DNA of 64,000 bases. It comes from Bacillus fungorum (GTDB lineage Bacteria; Bacillota; Bacilli; Bacillales; Bacillaceae_G). Positions within the stretch are counted from its first letter, which is position 1. Each line of letters begins with the position of its first letter. Below are positions 26,938-35,876 of the stretch, piece by piece. The notes under the pieces were generated by a model, which searched no databases, had not been told where the DNA came from, and saw only the letters and a program-made list of their open reading frames with translations. The translations under genes were made by a program, and so were the position numbers. Location: contig NZ_NWUW01000004.1 in assembly GCF_002746455.1 (NCBI RefSeq), forward strand, positions 124,001-188,000. The letters are read 5' to 3'.

Positions 26938-28712
26938 TGCTTTGGAGAAGTGTAGTAGGGAAGTTATGGATGACCATATTACTTCTCGTTTCGTTTGTAC
27001 TTGGATTTGTTGCGATTTTACTTTCACAGTTTTTTAGAACATATTATGTTGATATGAGTGAAGCAAGGCTTCAAAAAGTTGCAACAAGTGTTTCAGAGTT
27101 AATTGAAGAAGGTGCCGATGTAAAAACGATTGAGAATATCGCGTACAAATTCTCTGATCCACTTTCAAGGATTATTATTGTAGAAGATGGTAAGGAAATT
27201 TCTTCTTCACCGAAACAAGAAGGGTTAGTCACTCTTACAATGGATGACTTAAAAGAAGATAAAGAATTAGCGGCTGTTTTTACAGACAAAAAAGAAATTA
27301 AAAATAACATTAGAAAAGCCTCTAATAGTAGAAAGAATAAAAATACTGAAAATGATATTATGATTGTCGGAAAACCAGTGCATTCAAAAAATCAAAGTGC
27401 AGTGTTCGTATACGAATCTTTACAAGTACCGATACAAGGTATGGAGAGAACGACTGATTTTATATTCTTATCAGCAGGGATTGCGATTATATTAACAACT
27501 TTCTTTGCATTCTTCTTATCTACTCGAATTACAGCACCACTCCGTAAAATGCGTGAGGTTGCTTTTGAGGTTTCGCGTGGGAAGTTTGATGCGAAAGCTC
27601 CTATGGTATCTCAGGACGAGATTGGTGAGCTTGCAACGGCCTTAAATCAAATGGGGAAACAGTTGAAGTTTAATATGAATGCCCTGCAGCAAGAGAAAGA
27701 ACAGTTAGCTAGTATTTTAAGCAGTATGGCAGATGGGGTTATTACGTTAAATCAAGAAGGTGAAGTCGTTGTAATCAATCCGCCAGCTGAACATTTCTTA
27801 CAAGTTTGGCAAGAAGAAAAAGAAGTAGAGCTAAGTAAACAGCTCCCTTCTGAACTTGTTGAATTATTCCATCTCGTTGTAGAAAGCGAACAACAACAAG
27901 TGGTTGAAATTAATTTACAAAAAGGTAACTATGTAGTTCTTATGACGCCGCTTTACAATCAAACGAAAATTCGTGGAGCTGTAGCTGTATTGCGTGATAT
28001 GACGGAAGAACGCCGTCTTGAGAAGATGCGACAAGACTTTATTGCGAACGTATCACATGAACTTCGTACACCGATGGTCATGCTTCAAGGGTATAGTGAA
28101 GCAATTTTAGATGATATTGTACAAACGAAAGAAGAAATTAATGAGTTTGTTCAAATCATTTATGATGAATCCGTTCGTTTAGGTAAACTTGTAAATGAAT
28201 TATTAGATTTAGCACGTATGGAAAGCGGTAATGTAGAGCTACATATAGGTGAAGTTGATATTCATCCTTTCGTTGAAAAAATAGGTCGTAAATTCCAAGG
28301 GATTGCAAAGGATAAAGAAGTAGCACTAACGGTTGATTTCCAAAATCCAATCGAACAATACCCGTTTGATGCAGATCGTATGGAGCAAGTATTGACGAAT
28401 TTAATTGATAATGCAATTCGTCATACGAATGCAGGTGGACATGTAACGCTTGTAATTAATACGAAAAATAATGGTCTTATTTTTGAAGTACAAGATTCGG
28501 GCGCTGGTATTCCAGAAGAAGATATTCCATTTTTATTTGATCGTTTCTACAAAGCTGATAAAGCAAGAACACGTGGGAAAAAAGGTGGAACAGGACTTGG
28601 GCTTGCGATTGCAAAGAATATTGTGCAAGGCCATGATGGGAAAATTGCTGTTTCAAGTGTTGTTGGAGAGGGAACTACATTCTCTGTATATTTACCGAAT
28701 CGTATAATTTAG
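26937..28712 (+). CDS. resE: Sensor histidine kinase ResE
   Basis: A 591-residue membrane kinase: segment at about 8-30, an outside sensor region, segment at about 175-197, HAMP (RITAPLRKMREVAFEVSRG), PAS domain (SSMADGVITLNQEGEVVVIN), HisKA with FIANVSHELRTPMVMLQGY and an ATPase domain with NLIDNAIRH, DSGAGIP and GGTGLGLAIA. Partner of ResD in the nitrate, oxygen and nitric oxide response. The ATG overlaps the resD stop (TGATG), so the pair is translationally coupled. Confidence 0.94.
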   Translation: MLWRSVVGKLWMTILLLVSFVLGFVAILLSQFFRTYYVDMSEARLQKVATSVSELIEEGADVKTIENIAYKFSDPLSRIIIVEDGKEISSSPKQEGLVTLTMDDLKEDKELAAVFTDKKEIKNNIRKASNSRKNKNTENDIMIVGKPVHSKNQSAVFVYESLQVPIQGMERTTDFIFLSAGIAIILTTFFAFFLSTRITAPLRKMREVAFEVSRGKFDAKAPMVSQDEIGELATALNQMGKQLKFNMNALQQEKEQLASILSSMADGVITLNQEGEVVVINPPAEHFLQVWQEEKEVELSKQLPSELVELFHLVVESEQQQVVEINLQKGNYVVLMTPLYNQTKIRGAVAVLRDMTEERRLEKMRQDFIANVSHELRTPMVMLQGYSEAILDDIVQTKEEINEFVQIIYDESVRLGKLVNELLDLARMESGNVELHIGEVDIHPFVEKIGRKFQGIAKDKEVALTVDFQNPIEQYPFDADRMEQVLTNLIDNAIRHTNAGGHVTLVINTKNNGLIFEVQDSGAGIPEEDIPFLFDRFYKADKARTRGKKGGTGLGLAIAKNIVQGHDGKIAVSSVVGEGTTFSVYLPNRII

Positions 28713-28740
28713 ATATACGTTTTTAAAGTTGATAATGAAT

Positions 28741-28807
28741 AAAGTTCTACTGTTTTTTATTTTTTTGTAAAATCAATTAAATAAATAATAGTAGAACTTT
28801 TTTTCTA
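28741..28807 (+). terminator. Terminator of resDE with unusually long arm separation
   Basis: AAAGTTCTAC (28741-28750) pairs with GTAGAACTTT (28791-28800) followed by T residues. Forty A+T-rich nt separate the arms and can extend the stem in part. Confidence 0.7.
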
Positions 28808-28849
28808 TCTTAGTCGAATGAAGAATAATGAGAGGGGTGTCGTGAAGCG

Positions 28850-29431
28850 ATGAAATTATACACGAAAACAGGGGATAAAGGGACAACAAGTGTAATAGGT
28901 GGTAGAGTGGATAAAGATGATATTCGAGTTGAAGCATATGGCACGATAGATGAGGCGAATTCTCATATTGGATATACGATGACTAAGCTACGAGGCGGGT
29001 CTTTCGGAGATATTTACAATGAACTTGAAAATATTCAACATGAACTATTTGATTGCGGGGGAGACTTGGCGATAGTAGGAGAGAAAATTCCTTATAAAGT
29101 AACGATTGAAATGGTCGAAAGCTTAGAAAGAAGGATTGATTCGTATATAGAAGAAGCACCGCCGTTAGAGCGCTTTATTTTACCAGGTGGAAGCGAGGCG
29201 GCAGCTGCTATTCATATTGCACGTACAGTTGTAAGGCGAGCGGAACGATGTGTAGTGTCCTTGCAAAAAGAAGGAGAAATAAATGAAGTTGTTCTAAAGT
29301 ATGTAAATAGATTATCTGATTATTTGTTTGCAGTAGCTAGAGTAATAAACGCTCGATTACAAGTAAAAGATGTGGAGTATAATCGCAGCGCAATAGTTTT
29401 TCGAGATAAAATAGAGAAGGAAGTGGAGTGA
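28850..29431 (+). CDS. PduO-type ATP:cob(I)alamin adenosyltransferase
   Basis: A 193-residue enzyme that transfers the adenosyl group of ATP to cob(I)alamin, making coenzyme B12. The ATP-binding N-terminus YTKTGDKGTTSVIGGRVDKDD is diagnostic, followed by VEAYGTIDEANSHIGY, FDCGGDLA, FILPGGSEAAAAIHIARTVVRRAER (the Arg-rich active-site helix) and LKYVNRLSDYLFAVAR. Full length for the family (B. subtilis YvqK). Single gene with ATG at 28850. Confidence 0.93.
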   Translation: MKLYTKTGDKGTTSVIGGRVDKDDIRVEAYGTIDEANSHIGYTMTKLRGGSFGDIYNELENIQHELFDCGGDLAIVGEKIPYKVTIEMVESLERRIDSYIEEAPPLERFILPGGSEAAAAIHIARTVVRRAERCVVSLQKEGEINEVVLKYVNRLSDYLFAVARVINARLQVKDVEYNRSAIVFRDKIEKEVE

Positions 29432-29515
29432 TTCACTTTCTTTTTTTGTATACTTTTTTCTGTAATATACCAAAATAGAGAAGGTATGGTGGTAATTAGA
29501 AAACGGAGGATGTAT

Positions 29516-30130
29516 ATGAAGGCTTTAAAATACGGCGTCATGTTATTGACTATACTGTTTTTATCTCAATTACATGTGTACGCAGAGGGAAATCAATGGA
29601 CATGGCCTGTTGAAGGGCAGATAAGTGATTATTTTGGGACAAGGCATGGAAAACACTACGGTATAGATATAGCCGCACCGATTGGCGCGGCTGTGGCAGC
29701 TATTCAAGATGGTAAGGTAACAAAGTCTTATTATTCAAGTAGTTATGGAAATGTTGTATTTATTAAACATGGAGAATATGAGGCTGTGTATGCACATTTA
29801 AATAAGAGATATGTAGTTCAAGGGGATTATATTTCAAAAGGAGAAATAATTGGAGAAGTAGGAAATACAGGAGAATCTCGAGGTGCACACTTACATTTAG
29901 AAGTTCATCAAGGAAGGTGGACGATGGCGAAAAAAAATGCGATGAATCCATTGCTTGTTTTACATGAGCAAAGAAATGAAGCAGTTTCTTCATCGTTATA
30001 TGTTGTCCAAAAAGGGGATACTTTAATGAGTATTGCACGGAAATTTAGTATCTCGGTTAAGGAAATTAAAGAAAAGAACGGGCTGCAGCAAGAGCTGATT
30101 TATCCAAATCAACAATTATATGTAAAGTAA
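29516..30130 (+). CDS. Secreted M23 metallopeptidase with C-terminal LysM domain
   Basis: A 204-residue exported protein. Signal peptide at about 1-23 ending VYA-EG. M23 (LytM-like) endopeptidase domain at about 25-145 with zinc residues in GKHYGIDIAAP (His and Asp), YAHL and GAHLHLEVH; all expected ligands are present. A LysM peptidoglycan-binding domain fills residues 158-204 (YVVQKGDTLMSIARKFSIS...YPNQQLYVK). The likely role is cleavage of cross-bridge peptides in the wall. ATG at 29516 follows GGAGG. Single gene, converging on the next. Confidence 0.88.
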   Translation: MKALKYGVMLLTILFLSQLHVYAEGNQWTWPVEGQISDYFGTRHGKHYGIDIAAPIGAAVAAIQDGKVTKSYYSSSYGNVVFIKHGEYEAVYAHLNKRYVVQGDYISKGEIIGEVGNTGESRGAHLHLEVHQGRWTMAKKNAMNPLLVLHEQRNEAVSSSLYVVQKGDTLMSIARKFSISVKEIKEKNGLQQELIYPNQQLYVK

Positions 30131-30159
30131 AAAAAGAGCTAGTTTAACTAGCTCTTTTT
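30131..30159. terminator. Convergent bidirectional terminator
   Basis: AGAGCTAGTT (30135-30144) and AACTAGCTCT (30146-30155) around one T, with A-run and T-run flanks; serves the M23 gene and the reverse-strand membrane protein gene. Confidence 0.88.
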
Positions 30160-30846
30160 TTACCAAAAAATAAAGACACATATAAATCCAGAAATAGCTA
30201 AGTAGCTATATAAGTAAAATACTTTTGTTCTTGTTTTTTCGTTTGTTCTAAACAGTACAATAGTCGGTTCGATTAAACCGATTGTCAAACAAAGTAAACC
30301 AAGAAGCATACAACCGATTGAAATGGAGTACAGGGCGATTTGTGGTGCTTGAAATGGAATCATCCATTTTAATAAAAATGCAATAAGTGCAGTGTAGCAA
30401 ATGCTGCCGATGTATTTATTCAACGGTGCATTAGAACGGAAACCTGGAAGCTTTTTTAAGAAAGAGCGGGAAACAACTTCAGTTTGTAAAGATGTATGTT
30501 CTTCGATTATTTTTTGAGCTTCTTTTCCTTTTTGGAAAAGGGATAATATCCAGTTTCGCTCCCCTTGAAAAATAAATTGAGAAGTTGTTAAATAATGATC
30601 CACCTTCACTTTACTCCAACTTTTCCACGGATGACGCTCACGCAATTTTAATTTACTCTCTGTTTTTTTATCATACTGATAAATACTGATACCATCTTCA
30701 TCGAAAGCAGCATAGTATGTCTCGCTTGAGAATGTGCCTAAATCAATTGGGCAGTAGAAAAGTAATTCTTTTTTTAAGTAAAAGTATTCTTTTCTTAAGT
30801 TTTTTTTCATTGTTTCTCGAATAGAGTGTCTCTTTTCTTTCTTCAT
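30160..30846 (-). CDS. Hypothetical membrane protein (228 aa)
   Basis: Not recognised. The N-terminal 140 residues are basic and cytoplasmic, with a beta-rich middle (YYAAFDEDGISIYQYDKK, then RHPWKSWSKVKVDHYLTTSQFIF) that resembles a PH-like fold. The C-terminus holds three hydrophobic segments (ICYTALIAFLLKWMI; ALYSISIGCMLLGLLCLTIGLI; VFYLYSYLAISGFICVFIF). ATG at 30846 with GGAGG upstream. Single gene. Confidence 0.65.
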   Translation of the reverse strand: MKKEKRHSIRETMKKNLRKEYFYLKKELLFYCPIDLGTFSSETYYAAFDEDGISIYQYDKKTESKLKLRERHPWKSWSKVKVDHYLTTSQFIFQGERNWILSLFQKGKEAQKIIEEHTSLQTEVVSRSFLKKLPGFRSNAPLNKYIGSICYTALIAFLLKWMIPFQAPQIALYSISIGCMLLGLLCLTIGLIEPTIVLFRTNEKTRTKVFYLYSYLAISGFICVFIFW

Positions 30847-31041
30847 GACATTTCCTCCATAATCCAGAAAATGTTCTTATCTTAACAATTCAACATCTTA
30901 TCACTTTTAATTATATATGACTAGGGGATTTATAGGAGAAATGCCGAATGCTAAAAAATCTGGGGTGTATTGTAAAATATAACGAATGGTTTTGGTTATA
31001 TAAAATTAATAACTTATTTTTAATAAGTTACGATTTTTTTG

Positions 31042-31070
31042 TTCACAATCCAATCATGTTGTTGTATAAT
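31042..31070 (+). promoter_or_regulatory. Sigma-A promoter of the FMN riboswitch-ribU transcript
   Basis: -35 TTCACA (31042-31047), 17-nt spacer, -10 TATAAT (31065-31070). Transcription should start near 31077, about 20 nt before the aptamer. A small hairpin with T-tract (AACTTATT/AATAAGTT, 31011-31036) lies just upstream and would insulate the promoter. Confidence 0.75.
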
Positions 31071-31096
31071 GAAATGGAAAATAGAATATCGGTCTA

Positions 31097-31226
31097 TCTT
31101 CGGGGCAGGGTGAAAATCCCGACCGGCGGTGATGAACTATATGTGATTTTGTTCTAAGCCCGCGAGCCGTTAAGGCAGGATTTGGTGTGATTCCAAAGCC
31201 GACAGTATAGTCTGGATGGGAGAAGA
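31097..31226 (+). ncRNA. FMN riboswitch (RFN element)
   Basis: The conserved RFN core is plain: CGGGGCAGGGTGAAAATCCC then ACCGGCGGTGATG, later AGCCCGCGAGCC, GCAGGATTTGGTGTGATTCC and GCCGACAGTATAGTCTGGAT, closing with GGGAGAAGA, which pairs with TCTTC at the start (P1). All five spokes of the junction are present. FMN binding should favour the downstream terminator at 31289-31317 and shut off ribU when flavin is plentiful. Confidence 0.97.
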
Positions 31227-31288
31227 TGGAGGTTCAAGCGTTCAAAAAAGATATGGATTTGAACGTCTGTTTGATGTGCCTTAAATTC

Positions 31289-31318
31289 TCCCTTTGTGTA
31301 AAATACAAAGGGTTTTTT
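31289..31318 (+). terminator. Riboswitch-controlled terminator before ribU
   Basis: CCCTTTGTGT (31290-31299) pairs with the arm ATACAAAGGG (31303-31312), followed by six T residues. Confidence 0.9.
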
Positions 31319-31393
31319 CGTTCTATGAAAAAGTAGGCATAGCAGAACCTTTCCACTTTCCATGAGATGATCGATGGAAAAGGAGAGAGAAAG

Positions 31394-31972
31394 ATGAAAC
31401 AAAAAAACAGTGTAGTGCAGATGGTGAGTGTAGCGATGCTAAGTAGTATTGCATATTTACTGATGATGTTGGATTTCCCGTTCCCAGGGCTTCCGCCATT
31501 TTTAAAAATTGATTTTAGTGATGTGCCAGCTCTAATTGCTGCAATTATTTTCGGGCCAGTTGCAGGTATAATTGTAGAGGCGATAAAGAATATTTTACAT
31601 TACGGGATTCAAGGGAGTTTAACGGGAGTACCAGTTGGAGAAATTGCTAACTTTATTGCAGGATGTTTATTTATTGGACCAGCAGCTTTCTTATTTAGGA
31701 AGTATCGTACTGTTAAGAGTTTAACGACAGGATTAATGCTAGGGACAATTACAATGGCGCTCATTATGAGTGTGTTAAATTACATTATCATATTCCCAGC
31801 TTACACTTGGTTTTTAAATTCACCAGCTATGTCTAGCGAGGCTATAAGAACAACGGTTGTAACGGCAATCTTACCATTTAATTTGATTAAAGGAATTGTT
31901 GTGACAATTGTATTTGTAGCGTTATTCTCACGCCTGAAAGTATGGGTGTTTGCAAAAATGAAAAATGCATAA
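31394..31972 (+). CDS. ribU: Riboflavin ECF transporter S component RibU
   Basis: A 192-residue membrane protein, the substrate-binding subunit of the energy-coupling-factor riboflavin importer. It has about six hydrophobic segments and the signature FPFPGLPPFLKIDFSDVP, with GPVAGIIVEAIKNILHY and VPVGEIANFIAG, typical of RibU/YpaA. The ATG at 31394 follows GGAGAGAG; the frame extends nine codons without a better start. Control by the FMN riboswitch upstream supports the assignment. Confidence 0.95.
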   Translation: MKQKNSVVQMVSVAMLSSIAYLLMMLDFPFPGLPPFLKIDFSDVPALIAAIIFGPVAGIIVEAIKNILHYGIQGSLTGVPVGEIANFIAGCLFIGPAAFLFRKYRTVKSLTTGLMLGTITMALIMSVLNYIIIFPAYTWFLNSPAMSSEAIRTTVVTAILPFNLIKGIVVTIVFVALFSRLKVWVFAKMKNA

Positions 31973-31990
31973 AATATAAAGTGAAACTTT

Positions 31991-32102
31991 AATCAGTGGG
32001 GGGGTTCATCCCCCGCTGATTATTAGCCCTCACCAATCGGGCTGCCCAGCAAATAGCGGGGTTAAAAAACCATTAGTAGTATGGAACTACTAATGGTTTT
32101 TT
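31991..32102. repeat. Cluster of three palindromes, possible interspersed repeat element
   Basis: Three successive stems follow ribU: AATCAGTGGGGG/CCCCCGCTGATT (31991-32002 and 32010-32021, one wobble), AGCCC/GGGCT (32025-32043), and AAAAAACCATTAGTAG (32064-32079) with its exact complement at 32087-32102. The last ends in a T-run and can terminate ribU. The G+C-rich block is unlike the flanking sequence and looks like the short palindromic elements (bcr family) dispersed in B. cereus-group genomes, which I cannot confirm without a search. Confidence 0.45.
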
Positions 32103-32120
32103 AATAAGTATCATGAAAAC

Positions 32121-32156
32121 AAAAAATGTCCCTCATTAATATGAGGGACATTTTTT
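32121..32156. terminator. Bidirectional terminator of fer
   Basis: AAAAAATGTCCCTCAT (32121-32136) pairs exactly with ATGAGGGACATTTTTT (32141-32156). Confidence 0.92.
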
Positions 32157-32171
32157 GAAGTTAATAAAAGA

Positions 32172-32492
<321 letters not shown>

Positions 32493-32518
32493 TTAAAACT
32501 TTTCAACATAAAATTATA

Positions 32519-32547
32519 ATGATAATGCTTATCAATTAGGGTGTCAA
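32519..32547 (-). promoter_or_regulatory. Fur-box promoter in front of ferredoxin
   Basis: Reverse strand: -35 TTGACA (32547-32542), 17-nt spacer, -10 TATCAT (32524-32519). TGATAATGCTTATCA (32520-32534) is a 7-1-7 Fur box with one mismatch and covers the -10. The same hexamers and spacing as the promoter at 9551-9579. Confidence 0.65.
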
Positions 32548-32710
32548 CTGATTTTTGCATTATGTCATAAGATTTTCAAAATACGTAAATGTTATTTCGT
32601 TTGGTACAATAGAATATATACAAGTGTATAGTGTCGATATGAAAAGTTTAATGAGTGATACAATCATATCAAAAAGCAATTAAGTTAGATTGAAAGGTGG
32701 AAGCGGTATA

Positions 32711-33772
32711 ATGCAACTACAATATACTTTATTGTATTGTTTAAAACAATTGAATGGTGAAAGGACCGTTTCTTCTATTTATTATTTATTAAAGGGAAAA
32801 CGTTCTTCGCAAACGTTACAAGATGGAAATATGTTCCGAATTTCCTTTTTATTTGGAATATATAAATCGTTAAATAGAATCGAATATGATCGTGAAGTTG
32901 CAAAGTTGTTGCAAGCAGACTTGATTCAAGAAATACATGAAAATACATATTTGTTAACATCTAAAGGTAAAAGGCAGTTACATACATGGGAGGAAGTGTA
33001 TACTTTTCCAGCGCATTTACATGGTTTGCACTATGGTGAATTAGGTGAAACATTTTGGAAAAGATTATCCTTAATTATTCAAACTATATCTAATTTACAA
33101 CAGAATAATACGAAGTTTATTCCTATTCAACAAGATACAGAAATAATGGTGTGGGTGAAACGATTTTTAACAGGTATGCCGTATAGGCGAAATGAATTGG
33201 CAAAAAGATTATGGAAAGAAATACATAATCTTCTAGGTAAATGTAATGTGGTAGAAGCGACGATTGTAACATATAGATTAACAGGATATGAACGTATCGG
33301 TTGTACATTGCAGCAATTAGCGGAAATTACGAAACAAGATATATTCAGGGTGTACTTTTTATTTTGGGGTACAATTCATTTCCTTATACAAGAAGTTCGC
33401 GATAAAGAAAATGAATTTCCATTATTAGCTGAGATTATCTCTTATCCAAATGAGAGAGCCGAATTATTTAGTTTATCAACGAAAAAAACATATAATTTTT
33501 GGAGGCAAGGGCGCTCTTTAGAAGAAATAGCGACAATTAGAAATTTAAAGGTTGCAACGATAGAAGATCATTTTGTTGAAATTGCTTTGCGAGAAAGAGA
33601 TTTTTCTATCGAGATGTTTATGGAAAAAGCCAAAATAGATAAAGTAACAAAAGTAATTGATGCATTACAAACACGTAAGTTGCGTGAGTTGAAACAAGCA
33701 GTTGGAGAGGATATCTCTTATTTTGAAGTTCGTCTTGTATTGGCGCGGATGGAGGGTATAAATGAAACTTGA
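32711..33772 (+). CDS. ypbB: YpbB family helix-turn-helix protein
   Basis: A 353-residue protein, same length and position as B. subtilis YpbB, upstream of the RecQ helicase. Mainly helical, with a C-terminal helix-turn-helix-like stretch (FWRQGRSLEEIATIRNLKVATIEDHFVEIA, about residues 268-297), the HTH_40 domain also found fused to RecQ helicases elsewhere. That fusion suggests it helps the adjacent helicase; the actual role is unknown. ATG at 32711 is spaced 10 nt from AAGGTGG. It overlaps recQ by 11 nt. Confidence 0.85.
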   Translation: MQLQYTLLYCLKQLNGERTVSSIYYLLKGKRSSQTLQDGNMFRISFLFGIYKSLNRIEYDREVAKLLQADLIQEIHENTYLLTSKGKRQLHTWEEVYTFPAHLHGLHYGELGETFWKRLSLIIQTISNLQQNNTKFIPIQQDTEIMVWVKRFLTGMPYRRNELAKRLWKEIHNLLGKCNVVEATIVTYRLTGYERIGCTLQQLAEITKQDIFRVYFLFWGTIHFLIQEVRDKENEFPLLAEIISYPNERAELFSLSTKKTYNFWRQGRSLEEIATIRNLKVATIEDHFVEIALRERDFSIEMFMEKAKIDKVTKVIDALQTRKLRELKQAVGEDISYFEVRLVLARMEGINET

Positions 33773-35291
33773 GGAATATTTATATAGGTGGTTTGGATAT
33801 TCTGAATTTCGTCCAGGTCAAAAAGGGGTAATTACAGATTTATTGGAAGGAAAAGATGTTATAGCGATGCTTCCGACCGGAAGAGGGAAGTCTATGTGCT
33901 ATCAACTTCCAGGACTAATGCAAGAAGGAACAGTACTTGTTGTATCACCATTATTATCTTTGATGGAAGATCAGGTTACACAATTAAAATATGTTGTGAA
34001 AAACCGAGTGATAGCACTTAATAGTTTTCGGACATTACATGAAAAAAGAGAAGCGATGAAAAAATTAGCTTCATATAAATTTATTTTTGTTTCGCCAGAG
34101 ATGTTGCAGTCGGAATTGTTAATAAGAGAATTGAAGAAAGTTCATATTTCGTTATTTGTTGTGGATGAAGCGCATTGTATTTCGCAATGGGGTTATGATT
34201 TTAGACCAGACTATAAAAAACTAAATGTAGTCATTGAGAATATCGGGTCTCCAACGGTGCTAGCATTAACGGCAACAGCAACGAAAGATGTACTACGAGA
34301 TATAGCAGAAAGTTTAGATTTGAAGAATGTGACGCAGCATGTATACTCTATTGATCGTCCAAATATTGCAATGGAAGTACAATTTGTGGAGACAATAGAA
34401 GAGAAGAAAGAGGCGCTTTTGGACCAGGTGATGTATTTACAAGGGCCAGGGATTGTATATTGTTCAAGCAGAGCGTGGACAGAACGTTTAACGGAATATT
34501 TAAGAGGAAAAGGCGTTACTGGTGTCGCTTTCTATCATGGTGGTATGGAACATGAAGAGCGTATGTTAATTCAACAGCAGTTTATGAATGACCAGTTGCA
34601 GCTTGTAATATGTACAAGCGCTTTTGGTATGGGAGTAAATAAGTCGAATACGAGATATATTATTCATTTCCATTATCCGACTAATATAGCTTCTTATTTA
34701 CAAGAAATCGGAAGAGCTGGAAGAGATGGTGAACCAAGTATAGCTATCTTATTATGTAGTCCGTTAGATCACGATTTGCCAATTTCAATCATTGAAGATG
34801 AATTGCCAAGTCCGTCGCAAATACAATTTTTATTTTCTTTATTACAAGAAAGAATGTTTCAAACGAAAGAATTACCAATAGAAGAGGTAGAAGAAATTTG
34901 TTATAATGCAGCAAGATTTAATGAACAATATTGGCGTTTCATCCGCTATCATCTCGAACAGCTTGGAATCATACAGCAGCGAAAATTAATATTAGAGAGC
35001 TTGTCAGATGAAATTATGAACAGATTAATAGCTGAAGTAGAAATAAGGCTACGTAATAAATATAGTGAGCTAGAAAACATGAAATCATGGATACAAGTGA
35101 AAGGATGTAGACGTGAATATTTGCTACAACAGTTCGGTTATAAAAAAGAGAACGAGTTGAAAAATTGCTGTGACTATTGTCATATTACAAAAACAGATTA
35201 TAAAAAAAGACAAGCGCAACAATCGGATTTCGACTATAATTGGGAAACAGAGTTACAAAAGCTTTTCGGTCTAGAAAAGATGGGGGAATGA
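33762..35291 (+). CDS. recQ: RecQ-family ATP-dependent DNA helicase (RecS/YpbC type)
   Basis: A 509-residue SF2 helicase unwinding DNA 3' to 5' during repair. Walker A is PTGRGKSMCYQLP (about 38-50), the DEAH box is VVDEAHCISQWGYDFRPDY, then LTATA, a helicase C domain ending in QEIGRAGRDG, and a zinc-binding tail with Cys residues in GCRREYLLQQFG and NCCDYC. The HRDC domain of full-length RecQ is missing, as in B. subtilis RecS. ATG at 33762 with GGAGGG, inside the end of ypbB. Confidence 0.92.
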   Translation: MKLEEYLYRWFGYSEFRPGQKGVITDLLEGKDVIAMLPTGRGKSMCYQLPGLMQEGTVLVVSPLLSLMEDQVTQLKYVVKNRVIALNSFRTLHEKREAMKKLASYKFIFVSPEMLQSELLIRELKKVHISLFVVDEAHCISQWGYDFRPDYKKLNVVIENIGSPTVLALTATATKDVLRDIAESLDLKNVTQHVYSIDRPNIAMEVQFVETIEEKKEALLDQVMYLQGPGIVYCSSRAWTERLTEYLRGKGVTGVAFYHGGMEHEERMLIQQQFMNDQLQLVICTSAFGMGVNKSNTRYIIHFHYPTNIASYLQEIGRAGRDGEPSIAILLCSPLDHDLPISIIEDELPSPSQIQFLFSLLQERMFQTKELPIEEVEEICYNAARFNEQYWRFIRYHLEQLGIIQQRKLILESLSDEIMNRLIAEVEIRLRNKYSELENMKSWIQVKGCRREYLLQQFGYKKENELKNCCDYCHITKTDYKKRQAQQSDFDYNWETELQKLFGLEKMGE

Positions 35292-35854
35292 TGAACATTC
35301 AAAGGCATAATATTGAAGAAATGAGTCCGAAAGAAATAAGGCTGAATCTGTATATTACACAGTTCATTATTATCGGCATCGGTTGTTTACTAGCATATAT
35401 ATTATTCCGAGATATAAAATCGGTGTATAGTCTGTGGAAATGGGAACCGGTGTCTATACTTATAATAGGTGGCTTGTTAGCGATTGGTATTGTGTTATTA
35501 GATTATGTTGCAATGCGAGTATTTCCAGAGTCTTGGTTTGATGACGGTGGTATTAACGATAGGATGTTTCAAGGGATGTCAGTTATGCATCTACTTGTTG
35601 TTACGTTCATTATCGGATTTGCAGAAGAATTTTTATTTAGAGGTGTAGTGCAGACGCACTTTGGAATTATAATAGCGAGTTTAGTATTTGCAGTGTTACA
35701 TATTCGGTATATAACAAAGCCATTTTTGTTTTGTTTCGTCTGTTTCATTAGTTTTGTCTTTGGTTATGTATTTGAATGGACAGGAAATTTGTTTATAACA
35801 ATCTTTGCACACTTTCTTGTTGATTTTATAATGGGACTCCAATTAAGAAAATAA
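35291..35854 (+). CDS. ypbD: CPBP family intramembrane protease (YpbD)
   Basis: A 187-residue membrane protein with about five to six hydrophobic segments and the CPBP/Abi motifs: GFAEEFLFRGVVQTHFG (EExxxR), VFAVLHIRY (FxxxH) and TIFAHFLVDF (HxxxD). These residues line the glutamate-type intramembrane protease site. The target is unknown. Start at 35291 overlaps the recQ stop; an ATG one codon earlier is closer to the GGGGG ribosome site. Confidence 0.88.
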   Translation: MNIQRHNIEEMSPKEIRLNLYITQFIIIGIGCLLAYILFRDIKSVYSLWKWEPVSILIIGGLLAIGIVLLDYVAMRVFPESWFDDGGINDRMFQGMSVMHLLVVTFIIGFAEEFLFRGVVQTHFGIIIASLVFAVLHIRYITKPFLFCFVCFISFVFGYVFEWTGNLFITIFAHFLVDFIMGLQLRK

Positions 35855-35876
35855 ATGGAAGGTGGTGGTGAACAAC

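Noticed and set aside
30948-31157. A 69-codon forward frame running into the FMN riboswitch.
   Set aside because: Its second half encodes the RFN aptamer, whose conservation is at RNA level, and a hairpin with T-tract at 31011-31036 would cut the transcript.
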